Of a stretch of DNA of 64,000 nucleotides, positions 1-7,378 are shown one piece after another. The notes below the pieces were generated by a model, which saw only the letters and a program-made list of their open reading frames with translations, did not search any database and had not been told where the DNA came from. The translations under genes were made by a program, and so were the position numbers. This DNA comes from Clostridia bacterium (lineage in GTDB: Bacteria > Bacillota > Clostridia > Oscillospirales > Acutalibacteraceae). How positions within the stretch are numbered: position 1 is the first letter of the stretch; each line of letters begins with the position of its first letter. Location of the stretch: contig JAFQIG010000012.1 of the NCBI GenBank assembly GCA_017397655.1, positions 22,148 to 86,147 on the forward strand, in the 5' to 3' direction.

Positions 1-835
1 ACAGCTCTGCATACTTTTCTCCGCCCTTTTCCGAGGCTTCGTTATAAAGCTGTGCGGAAAAGCTTCTGCCTTTTTCACAAAGCGAAGCGTAATCGCAGAA
101 TGCTTCTTCAATAACCTTTTCAAAAGTCTTGCCCGCTGTTCTGAAATAAGCATCAACCTGCTTTTCAAAATAGATCAGAGACTTTATATCATCATAAGCA
201 AAAACGATCAGAGAGCTTTCATTCTCTGACAAAGCAATATCCGCATTGAGAGAATCCTCTTCTTTTTTGACGGAACCGTCTTTTGTGCAAAGATAAAAAT
301 ATCCCCAGTCAATGCGAAGATCATCGCCCGATCGGTTAAGAATGTTCTGAGTTTTTGTGCCCATTCTGCCGACATTGATGTCGCCGATTTTCTCTTCGTA
401 ATACTCTATCGGAAGATCACCTTTTTCATTTGTGCAAAGAGTCTCGTCAACTGTTATACGGACACTGACATCGTGCTTTTTACCGTCAAGCGATCTGTAG
501 CCTACACTCATATACGAAGCAGGTCTTGACAGTATGTAAAGATCGTCAGTAAATAAAGTTGAGAAGAAGCTGACACTCAGCTCGATTTTTTCGTTTGCAA
601 ACCTGTAATCGGTAAACATTGCACTGATATCAAGCGATGTCTGATTTATAACGGGCAGATCGTTCTTTCCCATAAAAGAAAACGATTCCGAATCAACAGT
701 AACAACGGCAGAAATATTATTCTCTTTTCCTGTCCAGTGTACCGTATTTTTTTCATAAAGCCTGTCTGCTGCTGACCATACCGAAAAATACGGATCAACC
801 GTGATAAGCGGAACCGACGGTGCTCTTAATTTCAT
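1..835 (-). CDS. Glutaminase GtaA-like protein (DUF4964/DUF5127), 5' part only
   Basis: The reading frame starts at 835 with ATG behind an AAGGAGG site and runs open to the window edge, so only about 278 N-terminal residues are seen. The start LRAPSVPLITVDPYFSVWS is typical of the N-terminal domain of the GtaA/DUF4965 family, large proteins that include fungal glutaminase A; the bacterial members are mostly uncharacterised and may act on glutamine or on glycans. No signal peptide is visible, so a cytoplasmic location is likely. It has its own promoter and is divergent from nth. The family call is firm; the substrate is unknown. Confidence 0.75.
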   Translation of the reverse strand, partial: MKLRAPSVPLITVDPYFSVWSAADRLYEKNTVHWTGKENNISAVVTVDSESFSFMGKNDLPVINQTSLDISAMFTDYRFANEKIELSVSFFSTLFTDDLYILSRPASYMSVGYRSLDGKKHDVSVRITVDETLCTNEKGDLPIEYYEEKIGDINVGRMGTKTQNILNRSGDDLRIDWGYFYLCTKDGSVKKEEDSLNADIALSENESSLIVFAYDDIKSLIYFEKQVDAYFRTAGKTFEKVIEEAFCDYASLCEKGRSFSAQLYNEASEKGGEKYAEL

Positions 836-864
836 TATAAAACCTCCTTGCGGTTATTGTCTTA

Positions 865-893
865 AGTATAACTGTCTTTTCGTCATCGGTCAA
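865..893 (-). promoter_or_regulatory. Sigma-A promoter of the GtaA-like gene
   Basis: On the minus strand TTGACC (888-893) and TATACT (865-870) are separated by 17 bp, about 30 bp ahead of the start codon. Confidence 0.7.
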
Positions 894-914
894 TAGAAAA
901 GAAAACTTTTTATG

Positions 915-943
915 TTGCTCTATTTCGTAAAATCCTGTATAAT
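915..943 (+). promoter_or_regulatory. Sigma-A promoter of nth
   Basis: TTGCTC (915-920), a 17-bp spacer and TATAAT (938-943). Transcription would begin near 950, only about 10 nt before the ATG at 960, which rules out a start further upstream at 912 and gives a very short leader. Confidence 0.65.
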
Positions 944-959
944 GGTGTCGGTGATTGCT

Positions 960-1604
960 ATGAATAAAAAAGAAAAAGCGTTGAACTGTATCAACGCCTT
1001 AAAAAAAGAATATCCCGACTCTGTCTGTTCGCTGAATGCAGGTAATCCGTTTGAGCTTCTGATCGCCACACGGCTTTCCGCTCAATGCACCGACGCACGT
1101 GTGAACCTTGTTACACCTGCACTTTTTGAACGGTACAAAACCATAGAAGAATATGCCGATGCCGATGTCAGCGAGGTTGAATCATTGATTCATTCCTGCG
1201 GATTTTACCGTACAAAGGCAGCCGATATAATAGGTATGGCAAAAAAGATACTTTCCGACTTTGACGGAAAAGTTCCCGATACCATCGAAAAACTGACATC
1301 CTTGCCCGGTGTAGGCAGAAAAACGGCAAATCTTATATGCGGTGACGTTTACGGTAAGCCTGCGGTAGTTGCCGATACACACTTAATCCGAATAACTAAT
1401 CTTCTGGGACTTGTATCAAGCAAGGAGCCCTACAAGGTAGAAATGGCTCTTCGTGAGCTTCTCATTCCCGAAGAAAGCAACGATTTCTGTCACCGATGCG
1501 TACTGCACGGCAGAGCCGTCTGTATCGCAAGAAGACCTCAATGCGAAAAGTGCTGTATGCGTGAATTCTGTGACACTTATATCAAAAACGCAGCTAACGC
1601 ATAG
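960..1604 (+). CDS. nth: Endonuclease III (DNA glycosylase/AP lyase)
   Basis: Removes oxidised pyrimidines from DNA and cleaves the abasic site by beta-elimination (base excision repair). With the start at 960 the protein is 214 residues and lines up almost residue for residue with the E. coli enzyme: helix-hairpin-helix LPGVGRK with catalytic Lys121, catalytic Asp139 in VADTHLIRI, and a [4Fe-4S] cluster from Cys188, Cys195, Cys198 and Cys204 (C-x6-C-x2-C-x5-C). The start was chosen because a promoter -10 box lies at 938-943. Ribosome site is weak. The 3' end overlaps a convergent small gene by 28 bp. A second glycosylase (ogg) follows 0.6 kb downstream. Confidence 0.95.
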   Translation: MNKKEKALNCINALKKEYPDSVCSLNAGNPFELLIATRLSAQCTDARVNLVTPALFERYKTIEEYADADVSEVESLIHSCGFYRTKAADIIGMAKKILSDFDGKVPDTIEKLTSLPGVGRKTANLICGDVYGKPAVVADTHLIRITNLLGLVSSKEPYKVEMALRELLIPEESNDFCHRCVLHGRAVCIARRPQCEKCCMREFCDTYIKNAANA

Positions 1605-1840
1605 GCTCCTGCGCCGATTATCGCTGATGCTCCGAGACAGGCAGCCTGTATCAGCTTGTTCTTTCTGATTCTGGTTGCGGGCGGTCTGTCATTTGACGAA
1701 CTCATCATTCCTGCACGTTCACGAAGCTTACCTTCGCTGACCGATGCAAATTCGGGCTTTACAAAAAACAGTATTCTTTCAAAATATTCGCAATCCGTCT
1801 GTGTTATCTCCACCACCTGACGATTGACACCTTTTATCAT
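1577..1840 (-). CDS. Small hypothetical protein with C-terminal membrane helix
   Basis: 87 residues, ATG at 1840 behind GAGAGGG. The first 60 residues are soluble and charged; a run of Ala, Gly and Ile (about residues 64-86) forms one membrane helix reaching the C-terminus, so it may be tail-anchored. It overlaps the 3' end of nth on the other strand. No recognised domain. The good ribosome site and coherent hydrophobic profile argue that it is real; function unknown. Confidence 0.5.
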   Translation of the reverse strand: MIKGVNRQVVEITQTDCEYFERILFFVKPEFASVSEGKLRERAGMMSSSNDRPPATRIRKNKLIQAACLGASAIIGAGAYALAAFLI

Positions 1841-1958
1841 ATTATTACCCTCTCAATCGTTTATTTACACCGATATTGTGACCTGTTGACACTATGTTTA
1901 TACCGACTGCAAAAATTAAAAATTGTAACAAAAAATATTACTCTGTGTATAATATCGG

Positions 1959-2000
1959 TTATCCACTACCTGTGGAAAAGTCGGTGGAAAATGTGAATAA
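1959..2000. promoter_or_regulatory. Cluster of four DnaA-box-like sites
   Basis: Against the consensus TTWTNCACA: TTATCCACT at 1959-1967 (one mismatch, plus strand), TGTGGAAAA at 1971-1979 (perfect, minus strand), GGTGGAAAA at 1983-1991 (one mismatch, minus) and TGTGAATAA at 1992-2000 (perfect, minus). The first three are spaced exactly 12 bp apart. An AT-rich stretch follows. This resembles a replication-origin or DnaA-titration site, but no dnaA, dnaN or rpmH gene is nearby. Confidence 0.5.
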
Positions 2001-2153
2001 CATTTGAAAAAAGCCTTTATTTTAATGACTTTTGCCCTGTTGATAAGTTTTTTCGACCAATTTTTTGCACACCTCACGTTATTACACCTTATTGAAACTT
2101 TAAATTATTTTTACTTTTTAACTAATAAATATTACAATTTTATTACAAAAAAT

Positions 2154-2176
2154 AACCGTTTAAATAACGGTTTTTT
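2154..2176 (+). terminator. Intrinsic terminator upstream of ogg
   Basis: AACCGTT (2154-2160), 5-nt loop, AACGGTT (2166-2172), then a T run to 2176. It ends 20 bp before the ogg start, so it would stop transcripts crossing the AT-rich spacer. Confidence 0.55.
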
Positions 2177-2196
2177 GAGCGAAAGCAGGCTGAAAT

Positions 2197-3009
2197 ATGT
2201 GCAATATGCAGACACACGGTTATATAACGATTCCGTATGACAAAAATTTTGATTTACCGCTGACTCTTTTTTGCGGTCAGGCATTCCGTTGGAAGGAAGT
2301 AGAAGACGGCTGGCACGGTGTAGCGTTTTCAAAACCGCTTACCGTTAAAAAGAGTGACAACGGACTGATTTTTGAATGTTCCGAGGAAGATTTTGAGAAC
2401 ATCTGGAGAAAATACTTTGATCTTGATACCGATTACGGCAAGCTGTGTGAGACTTTTTCTGCAGATGAGCATCTGAAAACAGCTGTGAATGAATATCCCG
2501 GTATACATATTCTCCGACAGGACACGTGGGAGGCTCTGTGTTCTTTTATAATCTCGCAGAACAATAATATTCCGAGAATCTGCGGTATCATCGACCGCTT
2601 GTGTGCGATGTTCGGAGATGATCTCGGCAACGGAGATTTCTCCTTTCCGTCACCCGAAAGGCTCGCTTCTCTGTCTGCAGAGGATCTGGCTCCGCTACGT
2701 TCGGGCTTTCGTGCAAAATACATAATTGACGCTGCCGTCAAGTGCTGTGACGGAACGGTTGATTTAAAAAAACTCGGTACGGTTTCTTTGGAAGAAGCAC
2801 GTGCTGAGCTTATGCAGATAAAGGGAGTCGGTCCCAAGGTTGCCGAGTGTACTCTGCTTTACGGTGCAGGACGTATGCAGGCTTTTCCGATAGATGTATG
2901 GGTGCGACGCATCCTTGACGAACTGTACAGCGACGGATTGCCCGATTGCATCAGAGACTACGAAGGCATAGCCCAGCAGTATCTGTTTCATTGGCGAAGA
3001 AATCTGTAA
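2197..3009 (+). CDS. ogg: 8-oxoguanine DNA glycosylase/AP lyase
   Basis: Excises 8-oxoguanine from DNA. 270 residues with the N-terminal TBP-like domain of the eukaryote-type OGG1 family (LTLFCGQAFRW near residues 22-32), the QNNNI motif at 121-125 that corresponds to the base-contacting Asn pair of human OGG1, and a helix-hairpin-helix IKGVGPK with catalytic Lys214 and catalytic Asp233 (PIDVW). The start at 2197 has only a weak ribosome site; Met4 at 2206 is an alternative. It lies between a terminator and the promoter of the next gene, so it appears to be transcribed alone. Confidence 0.9.
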   Translation: MCNMQTHGYITIPYDKNFDLPLTLFCGQAFRWKEVEDGWHGVAFSKPLTVKKSDNGLIFECSEEDFENIWRKYFDLDTDYGKLCETFSADEHLKTAVNEYPGIHILRQDTWEALCSFIISQNNNIPRICGIIDRLCAMFGDDLGNGDFSFPSPERLASLSAEDLAPLRSGFRAKYIIDAAVKCCDGTVDLKKLGTVSLEEARAELMQIKGVGPKVAECTLLYGAGRMQAFPIDVWVRRILDELYSDGLPDCIRDYEGIAQQYLFHWRRNL

Positions 3010-3023
3010 TCCGATTTCAAATG

Positions 3024-3052
3024 TTGACATTGACTGTTAAAGCAATTATACT
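3024..3052 (+). promoter_or_regulatory. Sigma-A promoter of the EEP-family gene
   Basis: TTGACA (3024-3029), 17-bp spacer, TATACT (3047-3052); an AAAGGA ribosome site follows and the ATG is at 3087. Confidence 0.8.
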
Positions 3053-3086
3053 TTATATGGATATAAAAAGAAAGGATGTCTGACCT

Positions 3087-3845
3087 ATGAAAATTATGTC
3101 ATTTAACGTTTTGTGCTGGGGAAGAGAAGAACACTCTTTTGAAAGCCGTGTACCTTTGGTTGTCAAGAGAATCCGTGAACAGATGCCCGATATTCTCGGA
3201 ACACAGGAGTCTCATATCGAGTGGATGGATAATATCTGTGCGGGACTTCCCGAATATACATATGTAGGCGCCGGCCGTGATGACGGCAAGGACAAGGGTG
3301 AATTCTCGCCCGTATTTTATCGCAAGGATCTGTATGAATCAGAAGAAAACGGTACATTCTGGCTGTCCGAAACACCCGAAGTTCCTTCCAAGAGCTGGGA
3401 ATCCGCCTGCACACGTATCTGCACATGGACTATACTCAGAAATAAAGAGACAGGTGCACGCTTTGCAGCTGTCAACACACATCTTGATCACGTCAGCGAA
3501 GAGGCTCGTGTAAAAGGAATACAGCTTGTTGTTGACAAGATCAACACGTTTACGGATCTTCCTGTTTTCTGTACGGGCGACTTTAACACCTATGAGGATT
3601 CCGAAGCATACAGAATTATGACATCGGGTGTTATGGCAGATGTAAAGTATCTTGCTGCAGACAGTGACAACGGTAACACCTTTACGGGATTTGACCCCGA
3701 AGCAACAAAAAATGACAGTCCCATCGACTTTATCTTTGTCAAAAAGGACTGTGTAAAGGTCAACAGCTACAAGATTTTAAGAGATGACATTGACGGACAG
3801 ATGCCTTCCGATCATTATGCCATCATCAGCGAAGTCGAAATCTGA
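3087..3845 (+). CDS. Endonuclease/exonuclease/phosphatase (EEP) family hydrolase
   Basis: 252 residues with a complete metal-dependent EEP active site: Asn7 (MSFNVL), Glu41 (TQES), Asn130 and His132 (NTHLDH), Asp165 and Asn167 (GDFNT), Asp214 (PIDFIF), and Asp242-His243 (SDHYAI). The family includes exonuclease III, sphingomyelinases and inositol phosphatases. The short length, lack of signal peptide and NTHLDH/GDFN spacing fit the small bacterial phosphodiesterase-like group, so the substrate could be a phospho-metabolite rather than DNA. Monocistronic: own promoter and own terminator. Confidence 0.85.
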   Translation: MKIMSFNVLCWGREEHSFESRVPLVVKRIREQMPDILGTQESHIEWMDNICAGLPEYTYVGAGRDDGKDKGEFSPVFYRKDLYESEENGTFWLSETPEVPSKSWESACTRICTWTILRNKETGARFAAVNTHLDHVSEEARVKGIQLVVDKINTFTDLPVFCTGDFNTYEDSEAYRIMTSGVMADVKYLAADSDNGNTFTGFDPEATKNDSPIDFIFVKKDCVKVNSYKILRDDIDGQMPSDHYAIISEVEI

Positions 3846-3863
3846 TTCATCTTAAAAAACAAC

Positions 3864-3905
3864 AGCCGAAGAAAACTTGCAAAAGTTTTCCTCGGCTTTA
3901 CTTTT
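3864..3905 (+). terminator. Terminator of the EEP-family gene
   Basis: A long stem, AGCCGA plus GAAAACTT pairing with AAGTTTTC plus TCGGCT (3864-3896), followed by a T-rich tract. Confidence 0.8.
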
Positions 3906-3925
3906 TGTATACTTTTTGAAAAACA

Positions 3926-3950
3926 AAAGACCGCAAAAACTGCGGTCTTT
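3926..3950 (-). terminator. Terminator of tRNA-Lys
   Basis: AAAGACCGCA (3926-3935) pairs with TGCGGTCTTT (3941-3950); the minus-strand product ends in a T-rich tract directly after the tRNA 3' end. Confidence 0.75.
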
Positions 3951-3951
3951 C

Positions 3952-4027
3952 TGGTGATCCATCGGAGATTCGAACTCCGGACACCTTGATTAAAAGTCAA
4001 GTGCTCTGCCAACTGAGCTAATGGATC
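3952..4027 (-). tRNA. tRNA-Lys (anticodon UUU)
   Basis: A 76-nt cloverleaf on the minus strand: acceptor GATCCAT paired with ATGGATC, D-loop AGCTCAGTTGGCAGAGC, anticodon stem CTTGA/TCAAG around loop CTTTTAA (anticodon TTT), T-arm CCGGAGTTCGAATCTCCG, discriminator A and an encoded CCA. Flanked by a strong promoter and a terminator, so it is a stand-alone unit. Confidence 0.97.
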
Positions 4028-4043
4028 GCTTACGTGCTAAAGT

Positions 4044-4072
4044 ATTATATATCATTTGTTTGATAAAGTCAA
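4044..4072 (-). promoter_or_regulatory. Sigma-A promoter of tRNA-Lys
   Basis: Minus strand TTGACT (4067-4072), 17 bp, TATAAT (4044-4049), 17 bp ahead of the mature tRNA 5' end. Confidence 0.8.
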
Positions 4073-4126
4073 TACATTTTTTATATTTTTTCTTTCTTAT
4101 GTCGGCAAAACATTAAAACATTACAA

Positions 4127-4452
4127 TATGGGGATGCAAAAACAAACGTTTTGGCATCCCCTTCTGCTTGTCGAAAAAGTGTTTTTTCGACAAGCAGGGA
4201 GGCTTCGAGAAAGGTAACGAGATGGCGTGTTCTTTGCCCCGAAGCTGTACAAAGGTACTGCGAGTGGGCAAAAACACGTCAAACGCACATAAAAACAAAA
4301 ATAGTGAATTTTCATTACGAAAAATCACCGCTTTTATGTTATAAAGTTTAAAATTATCTTGTCGTCTGACCGTGATTTCTTTATGTGCGTGTTCTCGGTG
4401 CCTTTATCGACAGTCTGTATGGGGATGCAAAAACAAACGTTTTTGCATCCCC
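4127..4452. repeat. Intergenic palindromic repeat element, copy A, with flanking hairpin duplication
   Basis: This fills most of the gene-free stretch 4028-4462. A 35-bp hairpin sequence beginning TATGGGGATGC occurs at 4127-4161 and again at 4418-4452 with one difference. Between them lie a small hairpin with arms GCTTGTCGAAAAA/TTTTTCGACAAGC (about 4167-4197), a 42-bp imperfect palindrome centred on GTACAAAGGTAC (about 4233-4274), and a right end matching copy B (GTGCGTGTTC, CGGTG, AGTCTG). The 29-bp core 4236-4264 is identical, inverted, to 14954-14982. Small in-frame runs here have no ribosome sites and are not genes. Confidence 0.75.
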
Positions 4453-4462
4453 ATAAGCTGAA

Positions 4463-6646
4463 TTAATTCACTTTATACATTGCAAAGAAAGCGACATATT
4501 TATCATTTGCGGGTGCAGGTGAAAGTCCTGCAAAGGAGCCTGTTGCGGACTGGGTTGAGCCTGCAATTGCAAACTTGCCGTCCGATACTGCCGCCATACC
4601 CATACACTGCTCGGATCCGGGTCCCTTGACCGAGTATTTCTCACAGCTTGTGCCGTTTTCACTGACAGTCATAACGAATACGTCACTGCTTCCGCCGCCA
4701 AGGAATGAGAAATCGTTATTCTTTGATGTCGAGAATCCTGCAACCGCATATCCGTCCTTGACTCTGACGATTCCGTTCGCCTGTTCTACACCGACACCTC
4801 CGTAGGTGTTTATCCATTCAACCTGAAGCTTTGCGTCAAGCTTGATAACAAAGATATCGGATTCACCATAGTTGTGTTTACCGTCAAAAACCGTACCTGT
4901 ATGCGAATTCTCAAAATAGTGTCCCGCAACGACAACACCGCCGTTTTGACCGAGAGTTATTGCTCCGATTTCATCAAGACCCGAACCGTAAATTGCCTTG
5001 TGCGTAACCGTACCGCCTTCGGGAGAGAACTTGAACACAATTGCATCACCGCCACCGAAGCCCGCATACTCTGCATAGTCAAGATCCGAAGCTCTTGTAT
5101 TACATACTGCATAGATATATCCTTCATCGGTTACGGCAATTTCATCAAACGAGCTGTGCTTGCTTCCGTCAAGAGAGTTTATCCATTCTTTTTCGCCGTC
5201 AGCATTCATCTTGATCAGCACAGAAGAAATCGTGCCTTCACGAAGCTCGCTGAAATAGTTATCAGAGGATTCCGATTTTCCGCCGACTACAAAACCTCCG
5301 TCGGGAGTCGCCGCTACTGAGTAGAACATTTCGCCCTTTGTGCCACCACAGACCTTGACCCATTCACGGTCACCGTTCTTTGAGAACTTAACAACAAGAC
5401 CGTCAATAACTCCGGAGAACTTTTCACCGAGATTCTTAGAGTCTGTCTGACCTACTGCGATAACGCTTCCGTCATTCAGAACCGTTACGGCGTCGAACCA
5501 TACACCAATTGCAGTACCGTTTCCACCGAGTAACGATTTCCACTCGACTTCACCGTTCTTATCATACTTGACAACAGCCGATTTCATCTGTCTCCAGGTT
5601 TTATCGGAATCTGCAAAGTCACCTGTTACCGACTGATAACGCGCTGCCGCTACGTATCCGCCGTCCTTTGTTGCCGCTACATCTACAAAAAGATCTCCTG
5701 CGTTTCCTCCGAATGTCGAAAGAGCCGTTCTGGCAAGCTCTGGAGCAGAAAGCTCCTTTGTTGCCGTTGTTCCCGTGTTATTCTGCGTTGTCTGTGTTGC
5801 TGTCGGGGTTGTGCCTTGTGGAGATGCTGTTGTAGCGGTTGTTCCTGTTGTCGATGAGGAAGCCGTCGTCGAATTCTGCGTTACCTTTGTATCCGCATTA
5901 GCAACGGAAGTTTTCTTTGTCGGGTTATGGATAACGTAAAACTCGCCTTTTTCATTGATTGCAATATGGAATCCGTAATCGTTAAGCTCCTTAACAATCT
6001 TGTCACGGTTTTCCTTGGACAGGCTCATAATATTCTCGTCCCAGTTTCTCCATGCATCCGCACCGATTACGTCATAGATTGCCGCATAGATCTGTTCCTT
6101 TGTCGGCAGATTGTTATAATGTAAAGAAGTGGTTTCCTCTTTTCTGTCTGCCTCATTCTTGAAGTCAAACTCACTTTCGCCGACTTCGACATCATAGCCT
6201 TTTTCTTCAAGAAGCTCTTTTACATCTTCCTTTTCTTCATCGGAAAGGCTGTTATAGTTTCCGTCCCATTCCTTTTCACCCAGAACCTTGCTGACCGCTT
6301 CCGAGATTTCCTCTTCGTCAGCTGTCGGAGTATAGTTAAAGAATGTTATTCCGTTTTCTGTAACGACCGCCTCATAACCTTTTTTGCGAAGAGCCAGCTG
6401 GATAAGAAGTCTCTGCTCCTCAGTTAACGAAGCATAGTCGCCCTCCCACTTGGTTTCTCCGAGAACCTCTCTGATAATTTCATCAATTTCCGACTCCTCC
6501 ATCCTCGGCTCGGTTGCCTGAGTATAGGATTCGTTTACGGAAAGGCTGTCGGCAGGCTCTTTTGAGCTGTTACCGCATGACGCAAATACTGCCAGCAACG
6601 ATAATGTCAATGCAACACATATTGCTTTTTGGATTTTTACTTTCAT
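4463..6646 (-). CDS. Surface lipoprotein with three N-terminal repeats and a beta-propeller-like domain
   Basis: 727 residues from ATG at 6646 (AAAGGAGA just upstream). Residues 1-25 form a lipoprotein signal with lipobox FASC, so it is anchored outside the membrane. Three about 55-residue repeats follow, each of the form I-x-E/A-x-V-x-G-x-x-x-W-x-x-x-Y-x-SL-x-x-E with a closing KGY/YGF. A Thr-rich linker (about residues 255-300) leads to a C-terminal half built of repeated blades such as ATKDGGYVAA, VLNDGSVIAVG, ATPDGGFVVGG and AVSDGKFAIAG, the pattern of bacterial propeller repeats. No catalytic motif is seen. Probably a cell-surface binding protein; ligand unknown. Confidence 0.8.
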   Translation of the reverse strand: MKVKIQKAICVALTLSLLAVFASCGNSSKEPADSLSVNESYTQATEPRMEESEIDEIIREVLGETKWEGDYASLTEEQRLLIQLALRKKGYEAVVTENGITFFNYTPTADEEEISEAVSKVLGEKEWDGNYNSLSDEEKEDVKELLEEKGYDVEVGESEFDFKNEADRKEETTSLHYNNLPTKEQIYAAIYDVIGADAWRNWDENIMSLSKENRDKIVKELNDYGFHIAINEKGEFYVIHNPTKKTSVANADTKVTQNSTTASSSTTGTTATTASPQGTTPTATQTTQNNTGTTATKELSAPELARTALSTFGGNAGDLFVDVAATKDGGYVAAARYQSVTGDFADSDKTWRQMKSAVVKYDKNGEVEWKSLLGGNGTAIGVWFDAVTVLNDGSVIAVGQTDSKNLGEKFSGVIDGLVVKFSKNGDREWVKVCGGTKGEMFYSVAATPDGGFVVGGKSESSDNYFSELREGTISSVLIKMNADGEKEWINSLDGSKHSSFDEIAVTDEGYIYAVCNTRASDLDYAEYAGFGGGDAIVFKFSPEGGTVTHKAIYGSGLDEIGAITLGQNGGVVVAGHYFENSHTGTVFDGKHNYGESDIFVIKLDAKLQVEWINTYGGVGVEQANGIVRVKDGYAVAGFSTSKNNDFSFLGGGSSDVFVMTVSENGTSCEKYSVKGPGSEQCMGMAAVSDGKFAIAGSTQSATGSFAGLSPAPANDKYVAFFAMYKVN

Positions 6647-6677
6647 TGTCGGTCTCCTTTGCAATTGTAATCACTTT

Positions 6678-6706
6678 ATTTTAACATAAGACGGAATCAT
6701 CTTCAA
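6678..6706 (-). promoter_or_regulatory. Promoter of the lipoprotein gene
   Basis: Minus strand TTGAAG (6701-6706), 17 bp, TAAAAT (6678-6683). Confidence 0.55.
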
Positions 6707-6783
6707 CAGTCAGACAGTTCCTTTTGCAAGTATATAATATAAATGTTAATAGCTTGTATACAAACAAAAAACAAAATGATAAA

Positions 6784-7365
6784 TCAGTACGGAAGCTTTG
6801 TCTGCTCACACACCTCGTTTATCTTGTCACGAAGCTTTAAAAAATCCGTGAGCGCATCGGGCTTTCTTCTCGGATCTCGCAGAAGCGCTGCAGGATGGAA
6901 TGTGCCCATCATCAATACACCGTTCTTTTCAAAAAACTCTCCGTGCTCCTGCGTTACCTTATAATTCGGAGAAATAAGTCTTTGTGCAGAAATTCTTCCG
7001 AGACAAACAATAATCTTCGGACGAAGCAGCCTTACCTGCTCACGAAGCCAGTTAATACATACGTCCTGCTCCTCGGGCTTCGGATCGCGGTTCTGCGGAG
7101 GACGGCACTTCACCATATTTGCGATATAGATGTTCTCTTTACGCGAAAGTCCTATTGCCTCAAGATATTTATCAAGAAGCTGTCCTGCTCTGCCGACAAA
7201 CGGCTCTCCGCTCAGGTCCTCCTGCTCTCCGGGGCCCTCGCCGACAAACAGTACCTCTGCATCGTTGACCCCTACACCAAAAACAAGATTTGTTCTGGTT
7301 TCTGCCAGCTGACATTTGTCACAGCCGAAACACGCCTTTTTTAAATCTTCCCAATCTGTATACAT
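6784..7365 (-). CDS. udg: Uracil-DNA glycosylase, family 4 (iron-sulfur type)
   Basis: Removes uracil arising from cytosine deamination. 193 residues with motif GEGPGEQED (42-50), the HPAALLR motif near residue 157 and four Cys (15, 18, 87, 103) placed as the [4Fe-4S] ligands of family 4 enzymes. The ATG at 7365 follows TAAGGAG. It starts 13 bp after the stop of the DHHW protein gene and so is probably last in an operon with the two acetylation genes, with no evident functional link to them. It is the third base-excision-repair glycosylase within 6.5 kb. Confidence 0.93.
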   Translation of the reverse strand: MYTDWEDLKKACFGCDKCQLAETRTNLVFGVGVNDAEVLFVGEGPGEQEDLSGEPFVGRAGQLLDKYLEAIGLSRKENIYIANMVKCRPPQNRDPKPEEQDVCINWLREQVRLLRPKIIVCLGRISAQRLISPNYKVTQEHGEFFEKNGVLMMGTFHPAALLRDPRRKPDALTDFLKLRDKINEVCEQTKLPY

Positions 7366-7378
7366 CAGAAATTGCTCC

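Larger units (their letters stand above)
1841..2196. other. AT-rich spacer with DnaA-box cluster and a terminator
   Basis: No convincing gene. It holds a possible promoter (TTGTAA 1923-1928, TATAAT 1948-1953, 19-bp gap), four DnaA-box-like 9-mers at 1959-2000, a very AT-rich run from about 2000 to 2150 and an intrinsic terminator at 2154-2176. A TTG-initiated frame at 2004-2240 has no ribosome site and runs into ogg; it is left out. Confidence 0.6.

Noticed and set aside
2004..2240. TTG-started 78-codon frame in the AT-rich spacer
   Set aside because: No ribosome site, crosses a terminator and the ogg start, and has the low-complexity Phe/Leu/Asn composition of AT-rich noncoding DNA.
4127..4452. 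Repeated hairpins considered as a CRISPR array
   Set aside because: Only two direct copies 291 bp apart, no regular spacers and no cas genes.
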